A DNA stretch of 17,604 bases from Candidatus Fermentibacteraceae bacterium (GTDB lineage Bacteria > Fermentibacterota > Fermentibacteria > Fermentibacterales > JCC-6). The notes under the pieces are model-generated. The model was given only the letters and a program-made list of their open reading frames with translations, was not told where the DNA came from and did not search any database. The stretch lies in assembly GCA_030596465.1 (NCBI GenBank), contig JAUVJW010000011.1, forward strand, positions 1 through 17,604, read 5' to 3'. A program made the translations under genes and the position numbers. Within the stretch, counting starts at the first letter, position 1. Each line of letters begins with the position of its first letter. Below, one piece after another: positions 1 through 8,027 of the stretch.

Positions 1-212
1 AGGAGCTTCTGCTTATCTCGTTGCTGATCTCTTTTGCTGTTGAGTTCAGTCAGCTCTATCAGGCGGAATGGATCAACTCTGTTCGGAATACGAGAGCTGG
101 CGGATTGATTCTGGGATTCGGCTTCAAATGGTCCGATCTGCTATGTTACTTCGCGGGTATTCTTGCTGGTTTTGTAATTGATTCCCAGAGGAGAAACCTC
201 CGGAATTACTGA
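1..212 (+). CDS. DUF2809-like membrane protein, 3' end only (partial)
   Basis: The frame is open from the first bases of the window (first full codon at 3) to TGA at 210-212, so this is the last ~69 residues of a gene that begins upstream. The visible part shows a hydrophobic helix, then a motif resembling the C-terminus of DUF2809 family proteins: EFSQLY, a Trp-Ile pair, IRxTR-like SVRNTRAGGLILG, GFxWSDLLCY, and a final hydrophobic helix ending in a basic tail (DSQRRNLRNY). DUF2809 proteins are small integral membrane proteins of unknown function. The TTG at 21 is very unlikely to be the real start, because the family motif continues in frame upstream of it. The next gene begins 17 bases downstream, so the two are probably co-transcribed. 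The family call rests on recalled motif shape and is moderately sure; no function is proposed. Confidence 0.6.
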   Translation, partial: ELLLISLLISFAVEFSQLYQAEWINSVRNTRAGGLILGFGFKWSDLLCYFAGILAGFVIDSQRRNLRNY

Positions 213-229
213 CTTGATAAGGAGTGGAA

Positions 230-1003
230 ATGGTGCTTTTCATGGTTTTGTGCGCGATAACCCCGGTTCCCGGTGGGGTGATTCACAGCGGTACTGATGT
301 GGTAACTGCTGATGAGATGATTGAGACCCTCAATGGAGTTGACATAGTTTTTGTGGGTGAGAAGCATGATGATATTTTTGCCCATCAGTGGGAGTTGTTT
401 ATCTGGGAGTCTCTTGCATCGGAGGAAAGGGTTCTGGCCCTTGAGATGTTTGAGACAGATGTACAGCCTCTCCTTGATACATTCCTTGCGGGAGAGATAA
501 CCGAAGAGGAATTTCTTGCTGAATCCCGGCCCTGGGGTAACTATCTCACGGATTACGCGCCGATGGTTAACTTTGCGAAGGAAAACGGTTTTCGCGTAAT
601 TGCCGCGAATGTTCAAAGAATGTATGCCGCCATGGTTGCCAGGGGTGGTTTTGCCGCTGTTAAGGAAGAGCCCGATTTTGAGGGTTTGTCTATAGATTCA
701 TCGAATGTGCTCTACAAAGAAATGTTTCTTGCCACAATGGATGCAATTGGGGATCAGATGCACGGTATGCCGGTTGCTCCGGAGAATTTGTATCGGGCAC
801 AGCTTCTTAAAGACGCTGTTATGGCCAGATCAATTTTTAATGAGAAGGTTGTGTTTATCTGCGGCAGCTTCCACAGTGATTATCATTCAGGTATTCCCGA
901 TCAGATTTCTTCAGATTTGTACCTTACAGTGACAGTTCTCGGCGAAGGTGAGGAGTACTTTCCCGACATGGCTGACTTTGTTATTTTCAGGCAGGACCAA
1001 TAG
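230..1003 (+). CDS. ChaN-like (GExH / heme-binding uptake superfamily) protein
   Basis: This 257-residue protein resembles the ChaN family, iron-regulated proteins implicated in heme binding, which share a fold with the erythromycin esterase and TIKI families. The diagnostic GExH motif is GEKHDD at residues 43-48. It is followed by LEMFETDVQPLLDTFLAG (about 71-88), a PWGNYLTDY segment typical of ChaN (101-109), and a second conserved His in GSFHSDYHSGIP (212-223). I chose ATG 230 over GTG 224 because the Shine-Dalgarno AAGGAG (219-224) overlaps the GTG and lies five bases before the ATG. The N-terminus is hydrophobic and has a Cys at residue 8, which could suggest a signal peptide or lipoprotein, but it lacks a basic n-region and a convincing lipobox, so location is unclear. 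A role in heme or iron acquisition is family knowledge; activity here is inferred. Confidence 0.8.
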   Translation: MVLFMVLCAITPVPGGVIHSGTDVVTADEMIETLNGVDIVFVGEKHDDIFAHQWELFIWESLASEERVLALEMFETDVQPLLDTFLAGEITEEEFLAESRPWGNYLTDYAPMVNFAKENGFRVIAANVQRMYAAMVARGGFAAVKEEPDFEGLSIDSSNVLYKEMFLATMDAIGDQMHGMPVAPENLYRAQLLKDAVMARSIFNEKVVFICGSFHSDYHSGIPDQISSDLYLTVTVLGEGEEYFPDMADFVIFRQDQ

Positions 1004-1021
1004 AGAAAAAAGACCTTGTCC

Positions 1022-1043
1022 GGGGGTAAAATGTAGTATATTC
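1022..1043 (+). promoter_or_regulatory. Promoter-like motif upstream of prfB
   Basis: The 72-base gap before prfB contains GGGGGTAAAATGTAGTATATTC. The TATATT (1037-1042) could be a -10 element, with TTGTCC at 1016-1021 as a poor -35 at a short 15-base spacing. Counting one extra base on the left (1021-1043), the block matches an equivalent block before clpC (5525-5547) at 17 of 23 ungapped positions. That resemblance is the main reason for listing it. No clear terminator hairpin with a T-run is visible between the ChaN-like gene and prfB, so read-through from upstream is also possible. Confidence 0.35.
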
Positions 1044-1075
1044 GCCCTCACTTATTATCTGCTATGGGAGGAAGA

Positions 1076-2174
1076 ATGACACACGCAGAGCTTGTCACGG
1101 AGATCCGTGGGGCAGAGGAGCGCGCTCGTCTGCTCAAGGAGCGTCTTTGACCTGGTTACCCTTTTAAAAAAAGAAAAAGAATTTGAACTTGAAATGGCAA
1201 AAGAGGGTTTCTGGAACAACAGGAACAAGGCTCTTGAGATCATTGCGCAACTGAAGAAAATTCAGAACTGGACCGATCCTCTGGGAAAGCTTTCAGTGAA
1301 GCTGGAAGACCTTGAGGCCGCTGTTGAGCTGCTTGAGCTTGAGGATGATACCGGTATTAGAATAGATGCCTGTTTGCGTCTTGACGAGGTGTTGAAAACT
1401 CTGGATCAACTTGAATTTCGACAGATGCTTTCAGGGAAGCATGACGCTTCAGACTGTATTCTTACAGTTCGTTCCGGTGCCGGCGGAGTAGACAGCCATG
1501 ACTGGACAGAGATGCTCATGAAAATGTACATCTACTGGGCGGAGAAACAGGGTTTTGAGGTAACAGTTCTTGACACATCACCTGGTGATTCGGTTGGTAT
1601 GAGAGAGGCGGTTCTCTCTTTAAAAGGACCGTATGCTTTTGGATATCTTCACGCCGAGAAGGGCATTCACCGGCTTGTACGGAGAAGTCCCTTTGATCCG
1701 AGCAACAGAAGACATACCAGCTTTGCCTCTGTTTTTCCTCTGCCTGATCTGGACGATTCCATTGAGGTTGATATCAACCCTGATGATGTAAGAACCGATG
1801 TTTTTCGAGCCAGTGGTGCCGGTGGACAGCACATCAACAAAACTTCCAGTGCGGTTCGATTGACCCATCTGCCAACGGGAACAGCGGTTACCTGTCAGAA
1901 TGAAAGAAGTCAGCACAGAAACCGTGATCTGCCATGGAAGGTTCTTCGAGCCAGGCTTTATGAGCTGGAGGAAGAGAAGCGCCGGAAGGAACGGGAGAAA
2001 CTGGAGAACACTAAAAGCGATGTTTCATGGGGACACCAGATACGCTCCTATGTGCTCCACCCGTATCAGATGGTCAAGGATCACAGAACCGGCAGTGAAA
2101 TTTCAGATGTGGATAGCTTTCTTGGTGGAAATATTCAGGAATTCATAGAAGAATATCTTAGAAAGAGTAACTAA
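1076..2174 (+). CDS. prfB: Peptide chain release factor 2 with programmed +1 frameshift
   Basis: RF2 recognises UGA and UAA stop codons and triggers peptidyl-tRNA hydrolysis on the ribosome. The gene is split: 24 codons from ATG 1076 end at CTT (1145-1147) followed by in-frame TGA (1148-1150). A +1 shift continues at GAC 1149, giving join(1076..1147,1149..2174) and a 365-residue protein, the same length as E. coli RF2. The stop-recognition tripeptide SPF sits at 204-206 and the catalytic GGQ at 249-251, within one residue of the E. coli positions. Residue 245 is Ala, the usual residue at the site where E. coli K-12 has Thr. SPF rather than PxT separates it from RF1. GGGAGG (1066-1071) supports ATG 1076 rather than the in-frame ATG 1064, which it would overlap. 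lysS follows after one base, the same prfB-lysS order as in E. coli. Confidence 0.97.
1136..1151 (+). promoter_or_regulatory. RF2 autoregulatory +1 frameshift signal
   Basis: The site has every classical element: an internal Shine-Dalgarno-like AAGGAG (1136-1141), a three-base spacer CGT, the slippery CTT codon (1145-1147), then UGA with a 3' C (1148-1151). When RF2 is scarce the ribosome pauses at this weak UGA-C context and slips +1, making full-length RF2. When RF2 is plentiful a 24-residue peptide is released. The mechanism is established in many bacteria, and here it is read directly from the sequence. Conceptual translation from a single frame would miscall the N-terminus. Confidence 0.95.
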
Positions 2175-2175
2175 A

Positions 2176-3642
2176 ATGGCAATTGAAGAAAACGAATTCA
2201 TAAATATCCGGCTGGAAAAACTTGCAGGTATAAGAGAAATGGGCATTGCTCCTTATCCTCCCCACACACCGGAAAGGCTGCCTGTAGAGGTTCTCCGTAC
2301 TACTGGAGAGACAGAAGATGTGCTGAGTACCAGTGGTAGAATCATGGCAAAAAGGAAGCACGGGAAGACAGTGTTTTGCGACATCACCGACCCTACAGGA
2401 AGAATCCAGCTTTTTATTAACAAAAAGAATCTTGATGAAGAATCGTGGGAGCTTCTTGGGAAAATGGATCTGGGCGACATAATATGGGTTAGCGGAGCCC
2501 TTTTTGTTACCCGTACCGGTGAGCTGTCTGTAAGAGTGGGTACACTTCTGCTTCTTGCGAAAGCTGCTCGTCCTATGCCTGTTGTAAAGACCGATGCTGA
2601 TGGAGAGGTGCATGACTCTGTGAGCGATCCTGACTTCATTTACAGACACAGATGCATTGATCTGATGCTGAACGAGACTTCTAAAAGCAGATTCATCGCG
2701 AGAAGCAGGATAATTTCCGCAATAAGAAACTATCTTGATTCAGATGATTTTCTTGAAGTGGAAACACCTGTGCTGCAACAGATATACGGTGGCGCGGCAG
2801 CCGACCCGTTTGTGAGTCATTACAACTCCATGGATGAAGACTGTTACCTCAGAATTGCCACAGAGCTTTATCTGAAAAGATTGGTTGCCGGTGGAATTCA
2901 CAGGGTGTACGAGATCGGTAAAGACTTTCGTAACGAGGGCGTTGACAGAACTCACAGCCCTGAATTCACGCAGCTTGAGCTGTATGAGGCCTGGACTGAT
3001 TACAACGGAATGATGACACGATTTGAAGACATTGTTCAGGCAGCTGCCGGAGCTGCCGGGGTGGGGCCTGTTGTTCAGTTTGCGGGACACGAAATAGACC
3101 TTACCCCTCCGTTCAAACGGGTTCCTTTTGTTCCCGCTCTTCACGAGAAAAGCGGAAAGAATCTGTTTGACTGGGACGCTGCGCGACTGTCCGCTCTGGC
3201 CGCTGAACTTGGGCTTGGAGATGACATCAAGGACAGGCCCGCACTGCTGGATAAGCTCTTTGATCACTATGTAACCCCGGGTCTTATTCAACCCAGTTTT
3301 GTGGTTGATTACCCCGTTGAACTTTCTCCTCTGGCAAAGCAGAAAGACGACGACCCTAGGATTACAGAGAGGTTCGAAGCATTTATTGCCGGTCTCGAAC
3401 TTGCAAACGCATTCAGCGAGCAGAATGATCCGATTTATCAGCGGGAGATTCTTGAGAAACAGGCGACAGGGAGTGAGTACCGTTCCGGTGTCGCGGACGA
3501 GGAATTTCTTTATGCGCTTGAGGTGGGTATGCCACCATCCGGTGGGCTTGGCATAGGAGTAGACAGACTGGTGATGGTTCTTACTGATGCCATGTCCATT
3601 CGCGATACAATTCTGTTTCCCTATCTTCGAAGGGAGCAATGA
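2176..3642 (+). CDS. lysS: Lysyl-tRNA synthetase, class II
   Basis: This 488-residue enzyme charges tRNA-Lys with lysine using ATP in the cytoplasm. It has the usual layout for a class II LysRS. The N-terminal OB-fold anticodon-binding domain (about residues 50-150) includes GRIMAKRKHGKTVFCDI. The catalytic domain has motif 2 at about 251-268 (FRNEGVDRTHSPEFTQLE) and motif 3 at 456-467 (GGLGIGVDRLVM). Length is normal, near 490-500. ATG 2176 lies one base after the prfB stop, with a purine-rich AGAAAGAG (2160-2167) as ribosome-binding site, so translational coupling to prfB is likely. The stop overlaps the next gene's start as ATGA (3639-3642). No defect is seen and the assignment is secure. 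Confidence 0.97.
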   Translation: MAIEENEFINIRLEKLAGIREMGIAPYPPHTPERLPVEVLRTTGETEDVLSTSGRIMAKRKHGKTVFCDITDPTGRIQLFINKKNLDEESWELLGKMDLGDIIWVSGALFVTRTGELSVRVGTLLLLAKAARPMPVVKTDADGEVHDSVSDPDFIYRHRCIDLMLNETSKSRFIARSRIISAIRNYLDSDDFLEVETPVLQQIYGGAAADPFVSHYNSMDEDCYLRIATELYLKRLVAGGIHRVYEIGKDFRNEGVDRTHSPEFTQLELYEAWTDYNGMMTRFEDIVQAAAGAAGVGPVVQFAGHEIDLTPPFKRVPFVPALHEKSGKNLFDWDAARLSALAAELGLGDDIKDRPALLDKLFDHYVTPGLIQPSFVVDYPVELSPLAKQKDDDPRITERFEAFIAGLELANAFSEQNDPIYQREILEKQATGSEYRSGVADEEFLYALEVGMPPSGGLGIGVDRLVMVLTDAMSIRDTILFPYLRREQ

Positions 3643-4835
3643 AGCAGAAACTGCTATGGGCTCTTGCCCGAAGACATGTGTGGAGTAATGCAAACTCCAC
3701 TGTGGTAAGAATGGTCAGTGTACTTTCCATATCAGGGATAGCCATTGGTGTTGCCTCTCTGGTGATTCTTCAGGCTTTTATGGGAGGTTTCACCGAGACT
3801 ATCGCCGCGGGTCTTACAGCTATGAATCCACCACTGCACATCTATGCGCCAGGCGGAGGATACATGGATGATTTCGACCTTGGGGCAGTTCAGTCGATTG
3901 CCGATGATATTCCCGGTATTACCCGTGTTGAGGGGATGCTGGAGAAACCTGCGGTTGTAAGTGGTGCTCCCGGCACAGTATCAGGCGCAATGGTCAGAGG
4001 AAGCAACTCGGAGAAATTGATCATTGGCATGTATCTTGCCCGGGAACTTGGCATAAACGCCGGGGATGAGATAAGAATTGCTTCTACTGCCGGGGTGGAG
4101 ATCTCAGGAATGGGCCGCGTACTTGTTGATACAATAGCGACTCTCGTTGTGGATAGCGTGGGAGATTTCGGTATAGAGGAATACAACAGTTCTCTTGTTA
4201 TTCTTCCACTGAATACCGCAAGGGATATTTTCAGGGCCCGGGGAGAATTGACAAGCCTCGGGGCCTATGTTGCAAGTGGAACTGATCCTGTTATGGCTTC
4301 TGAAATGCTGAATTCTGCTCTTTACGAAGACTATGTGGGTGGAGGCTGGCCTGTTTACATGAGCTGTATTCCCTTTCTTGCCTTTCACGGGAATCTCTTT
4401 AAGGCTCTGGGTCTGGAAAGAATTGCCATGACAATAGTGCTTGCTCTGATTACTGTTGTTGCTCTTCTGAACCTTTCAAGTGCTCTTACTATGATCGCAA
4501 TGGAACACCGGCGGGATATTGGAGTAATGAGAGCCATGGGGCTTTCTCCCTCAGGGGTGTTTCGCATTTCAATCCTCAGAGGTTTTTTGCTGGGAGGCAG
4601 CGGAGCAGTAACTGGTCTTGTTTTTTCCTGGATTTCGATTTTTGCAGTTAACAGATACTTTCCCATAAGACTGGATGGAACAGTGTACTGGATTGATGTA
4701 CTTCCCGGAGTGTTTCCTCTGATAACAGCACTTATTGTTACTCTGTCTACTATTCTTGTGTGTCTCGCTGTTTCTGTTTTTCCAGCTTTTTCCGCTCTAT
4801 CCCGTTCACCATCGGAAGCGTTGAGATATGAATAA
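3639..4835 (+). CDS. Lipoprotein-releasing ABC transporter permease, LolC/LolE family
   Basis: This 398-residue inner-membrane permease is expected to pair with the adjacent LolD ATPase to extract outer-membrane lipoproteins for transfer to LolA. A first transmembrane helix (about 22-48, rich in SGIAIGVASL) is followed by a periplasmic MacB-type domain (about 50-250). Three C-terminal FtsX-type helices follow (about 262-288, 308-337, 356-386). The conserved LolC/E stretch after helix 2 reads MEHRRDIGVMRAMGLS (about 288-303), and the protein ends with an FtsX-like AL motif. ATG 3639 overlaps the lysS TGA and is preceded by AAGGGAG (3630-3636). Its TAA lies inside lolD, an eight-base overlap. 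Only one permease gene is present here, so it may act as a homodimer instead of a LolC-LolE heterodimer. A MacB-like exporter is a weaker alternative. Confidence 0.87.
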   Translation: MKQKLLWALARRHVWSNANSTVVRMVSVLSISGIAIGVASLVILQAFMGGFTETIAAGLTAMNPPLHIYAPGGGYMDDFDLGAVQSIADDIPGITRVEGMLEKPAVVSGAPGTVSGAMVRGSNSEKLIIGMYLARELGINAGDEIRIASTAGVEISGMGRVLVDTIATLVVDSVGDFGIEEYNSSLVILPLNTARDIFRARGELTSLGAYVASGTDPVMASEMLNSALYEDYVGGGWPVYMSCIPFLAFHGNLFKALGLERIAMTIVLALITVVALLNLSSALTMIAMEHRRDIGVMRAMGLSPSGVFRISILRGFLLGGSGAVTGLVFSWISIFAVNRYFPIRLDGTVYWIDVLPGVFPLITALIVTLSTILVCLAVSVFPAFSALSRSPSEALRYE

Positions 4836-5511
4836 GGAAATTGTTCTTGCAGCAGGTAATATCCACTGTTCCTATGGCAGTGCCGACGCTATTATTCAGG
4901 TTCTGAAGGGTGCGAACATAACCATTAAATCCGGTGAGGTTGTTGCCGTAATGGGACCCAGCGGTTCCGGCAAAAGTACTCTTCTCCATGCTCTTGGGCT
5001 TCTTGAAAGACCCGAGAAGGGAAAAGTGCTTATCTGCGGTGAGGATGGCTGGGCTTTGAGCAGTCGAAAAAGAGCGGAACTCAGGAATAGGAAGATTGGT
5101 TTTGTTTTTCAGTTTCATCACCTTCTTGAGGAATTTACACTGAGGGAAAATGTGATGATGCCGTGCCTGATTGCCGGAGCAGGCAGCGTAGAGGCTTCCG
5201 GTGAGGCGGACAGACTACTGGAAAGAGTGGGAATAATCCACAGAGCGTCACATTTTCCGTCCAGAGTATCGGGCGGGGAGAGGCAGAGGGCCGCAATTGC
5301 CAGGGCAATAGTAATGAAACCTGACATAGTTCTGGCCGATGAACCGACTGGAAATCTTGATACCGATACAAGCGCGGAAGTGGAAAAGCTGATAATGGAA
5401 CTGGCTGAGGAGGGAGAAAGATCGTTTCTTCTGGCTACTCACAGTCATGATCTGGCGTCAGCGGTCCATAGAAGGCTTTTTCTGGACTCAGGTATTCTAA
5501 GTGAGAGTTAA
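4828..5511 (+). CDS. lolD: Lipoprotein-releasing ABC transporter ATPase LolD
   Basis: This 227-residue ABC ATPase should power the upstream LolC/E permease. It carries Walker A GPSGSGKST (43-51), a Q-loop at VFQFHHLL (about 93-100), the signature VSGGERQRAAIAR (147-159), Walker B IVLADEP (167-173) and the switch His in LLATHSHDLA (H205). The GNLDTDT D-loop follows Walker B, as is typical of the LolD/MacB/FtsE group. The start ATG overlaps the permease stop by eight bases, so the two are probably translationally coupled. LolD versus MacB-type ATPase cannot be settled from this protein alone. The permease partner and the envelope-biogenesis neighbours favour LolD. An 86-base gap follows before clpC, where a new promoter may lie. 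Confidence 0.88.
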   Translation: MNKEIVLAAGNIHCSYGSADAIIQVLKGANITIKSGEVVAVMGPSGSGKSTLLHALGLLERPEKGKVLICGEDGWALSSRKRAELRNRKIGFVFQFHHLLEEFTLRENVMMPCLIAGAGSVEASGEADRLLERVGIIHRASHFPSRVSGGERQRAAIARAIVMKPDIVLADEPTGNLDTDTSAEVEKLIMELAEEGERSFLLATHSHDLASAVHRRLFLDSGILSES

Positions 5512-5525
5512 TAAATATCCTATTC

Positions 5526-5547
5526 GAGGGGTAGATGAATTATATTC
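5526..5547 (+). promoter_or_regulatory. Promoter-like motif upstream of clpC
   Basis: The 86-base gap between lolD and clpC contains GAGGGGTAGATGAATTATATTC, with a possible -10 TATATT at 5541-5546. Including one base to its left, it matches the block in front of prfB (1021-1043) at 17 of 23 ungapped positions, with GGG, ATG-A and TATATTC shared. No convincing -35 hexamer is seen. A start of transcription near 5553 would give a leader of about 45 bases. No terminator hairpin is visible in this gap. Confidence 0.35.
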
Positions 5548-5597
5548 TTCCTACCGATTCAGTCTTTATATGAAAGCGAAAGAAAAAGGGGGCATCC

Positions 5598-8027
5598 TTG
5601 CCTGAACAGCATACTGACCGAGCCAGAAAAGCTCTTATTGAAGCAAGGGCGGAAGCTGCCCGTTCCGGCAGACGAGAAATAGGCAGCGAATTCATTCTAT
5701 ATGCTATTCTCAATATTGACGGTTCCGGAGCCGCTGCTCTGTTGAGAAGTCTTAGTGCAAAGACCGGGGAGATGCGTTCACAGCTCAGAGCTAATCTGCG
5801 GCTTGGCCCTGCTTCCTCCGTTACCGACAGAACAAATCTTACATGGAGCCATCGTTCCAGATCCATACTTGCAGACGCAAAGATCCAGGCGGCAAAGCTG
5901 AATGCTGTTTCAATTTCAACCGAGCACCTTCTTCTTGCCCTGTCCCGGATTGACAGCGGAGCATCCGCACTGCTCTGGCAGTATGGGGTTAGTTATGATA
6001 AGCTTTTTGACACCATAAAGGCATCCGGAGACAGGCGATCTTCAGAAAAGGAAAAAGCGACTTCCGCTCTTGATTACTTCTGTCGCGACCTTACTCTTCT
6101 GGGATCAGAAAACGGGCTTGATCCTGTGATTGGCAGATCCGCGGAAATAGACAGGGTTGTTCAGGTTTTGTGCCGAAGAAAAAAGTCAAACCCTGTACTG
6201 ATCGGAGAACCCGGGGTTGGAAAAACAGCCATAGTCGAGGGGCTTGCTCTCAGGATACTTTCCGGCAGGGTTCCGTTGCCCATTTACGGAAAAAGAATAA
6301 TGGCTCTGGATATGGCGTCGATTCTTGCGGGCACAAAGTTCCGGGGACAATTTGAAGAAAGATTGAAAGCTCTTCTTCGAGAAATACGAGAAGACGGGAA
6401 TGTAATTCTCTTCATTGACGAGATCCACTCCATTGTTGGTGCTGGTGGGGCGGAAGGCGCGATTGACGCTGCCAATCTGCTGAAACCGGCTCTTGCCCGG
6501 GGAGAATTTCAATGCATTGGCGCAACCACACTGGATGAATACAGAAGAAGAATAGAAAAAGATGGGGCTTTAGAGCGAAGATTCCAGCCTATTCCTGTTG
6601 ATCCCCCCTCTGTTGAACTCACTCTGGAGATACTTGAGGGGTTGAAAGACAGGTATCAGCGGCATCACAACGCGATTTTTCCCACGGAGAGCCTGAAAAG
6701 CTGTGCAATTCTGGCTCACAGGTACATCAGTGGAAGACACCTGCCTGATAAGGCAATTGATGTAATGGATGAATCCGGAGCCAGGGCTCACGCCAGAGCA
6801 TCAAGTCCGCCGGAATCGCTGATTGAGCTTCATGACAGACTTCTGAATTTGAGGCGTGAGGTTGATACTGCCGGAGATAAGCGAAACCTCGGAGAAGTTT
6901 CCAGACTTTCTGATGAAGTACTGCGGTTGGAGAAAGCACTCGAAGATTCCCGCAACCACTGGATTGACAGTCTGCCGCCTGTGAAAATTTCGCAGGATGA
7001 TGTGGCAGCGGTTGTCGCGGAGATGACGGGAATTCCAATAAGCAGGGTTGGAGAAAGCGAGACATCCAGGCTTTCCGATCTTGAGGATCGTAAGGGCGGA
7101 AGTATAATTGGTCAGGCGCCCGCTGTTAAGCACATTGCAAATGCCATCAGACGCAGTCGCGTCGGACTTCGAAGCAACAGAAGACCAACAGGATGCTTTC
7201 TTTTCCTGGGGCCATCCGGTGTTGGAAAGACTGAGACGGCGAGAGTTCTGGCAGAGCAGGTATTCGGAGACAAGAATGCCTTAATCCGCATTGACATGTC
7301 AGAGTACAGAGAAGGTTTTTCCGGCTCAAGGCTGGTTGGTGCTCCCCCGGGATATGTGGGTTACGATGACGGAGGACAGTTAACAGAAAAGGTTCGCAGA
7401 AGACCATACTCTGTTGTACTGCTTGATGAGATAGAGAAGGCTCATTCAGATGTTTATAACATGCTCCTTCAGATTATGGATTACGGAACACTGACTGACG
7501 GTTACGGAAGAAGGATTGACTTCAGTAACACTATCATTATCATGACCGGCAATCTTTCACAACGCACTGTCGGCGGTTCGGGAACTGTTGGATTTCTTAG
7601 AGAGAATTCGGAATCCGAAGCAAATTCCATACTCAATGCGGCTAGATCACTGTTTCCCCCTGAATTCATGAACAGGCTGGATAGTGTGATAATATATAAT
7701 TCCTTAAGCAAAGATAATATCAGAACAATTGTAGAAATACAGCTTACAGAGATTCTCGACAGGTTGCGGGAACTGGATATAGAACTTGTGATCGAAAAAG
7801 AGGCTCTTGACCTTCTCACAGAAAGTGGATTCAGCCGCGAGGCAGGTGCCAGACATCTGAGAAGAACTATACAGAGACTTCTTGAAGATCCTCTTACCGA
7901 TTTACTTGTTTCCGGGGAACTCTCTAGAGGCAGTAAAGTCAGCGCCAGGCGAAACGGTGATGTTCTTTCATTTACTTCCGTGAAAGAGGAGAAAATCAAC
8001 TGTCCCGCTGTGGAGGTGAATGTATGA
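5598..8027 (+). CDS. clpC: ATP-dependent Clp protease ATPase subunit ClpC (Hsp100/AAA+)
   Basis: This 809-residue unfoldase is predicted to feed substrates to ClpP. The Clp N domain (1-145, TDRARKAL start) has two repeats. AAA1 has Walker A GEPGVGKT (203-210), Walker B VILFIDE (269-275) and aromatic pore loop GTKFRG (245-250). The short middle domain (about 408-452) has a UVR-like coiled coil, which indicates ClpC, not ClpB. AAA2 has Walker A GPSGVGKT (538-545), Walker B VVLLDE (606-611), pore loop GYVG (585-588) and a VGF tripeptide (664-666) at the ClpP-docking loop. The sensor-1 segment reads MTGN where MTSN is usual; the Asn is kept. The start is TTG 5598, preceded by AAAGGGGG (5585-5592); the resulting N-terminus fits the family, and ATG 5570 is out of frame. 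The stop overlaps bamA as ATGA. Sitting at the head of an envelope operon is notable. Confidence 0.93.
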   Translation: MPEQHTDRARKALIEARAEAARSGRREIGSEFILYAILNIDGSGAAALLRSLSAKTGEMRSQLRANLRLGPASSVTDRTNLTWSHRSRSILADAKIQAAKLNAVSISTEHLLLALSRIDSGASALLWQYGVSYDKLFDTIKASGDRRSSEKEKATSALDYFCRDLTLLGSENGLDPVIGRSAEIDRVVQVLCRRKKSNPVLIGEPGVGKTAIVEGLALRILSGRVPLPIYGKRIMALDMASILAGTKFRGQFEERLKALLREIREDGNVILFIDEIHSIVGAGGAEGAIDAANLLKPALARGEFQCIGATTLDEYRRRIEKDGALERRFQPIPVDPPSVELTLEILEGLKDRYQRHHNAIFPTESLKSCAILAHRYISGRHLPDKAIDVMDESGARAHARASSPPESLIELHDRLLNLRREVDTAGDKRNLGEVSRLSDEVLRLEKALEDSRNHWIDSLPPVKISQDDVAAVVAEMTGIPISRVGESETSRLSDLEDRKGGSIIGQAPAVKHIANAIRRSRVGLRSNRRPTGCFLFLGPSGVGKTETARVLAEQVFGDKNALIRIDMSEYREGFSGSRLVGAPPGYVGYDDGGQLTEKVRRRPYSVVLLDEIEKAHSDVYNMLLQIMDYGTLTDGYGRRIDFSNTIIIMTGNLSQRTVGGSGTVGFLRENSESEANSILNAARSLFPPEFMNRLDSVIIYNSLSKDNIRTIVEIQLTEILDRLRELDIELVIEKEALDLLTESGFSREAGARHLRRTIQRLLEDPLTDLLVSGELSRGSKVSARRNGDVLSFTSVKEEKINCPAVEVNV

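Noticed and set aside
1148..1150. The in-frame TGA near the start of prfB as a sign of a broken gene.
   Set aside because: It is the classical RF2 frameshift site with its Shine-Dalgarno-like element, and the shifted product has the exact family length and motifs.
2740..3693. A long minus-strand open frame (317 codons) opposite lysS.
   Set aside because: It lies fully across lysS and the lolC start, shows no known motif and is explained by codon use on the coding strand.
5570..5605. An 11-residue open frame (MKAKEKGGILA) starting at an ATG just before clpC and ending inside it.
   Set aside because: It has no ribosome-binding site of its own and seems a chance frame; the clpC ribosome-binding site lies within it. 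A leader-peptide role cannot be excluded but nothing supports it.
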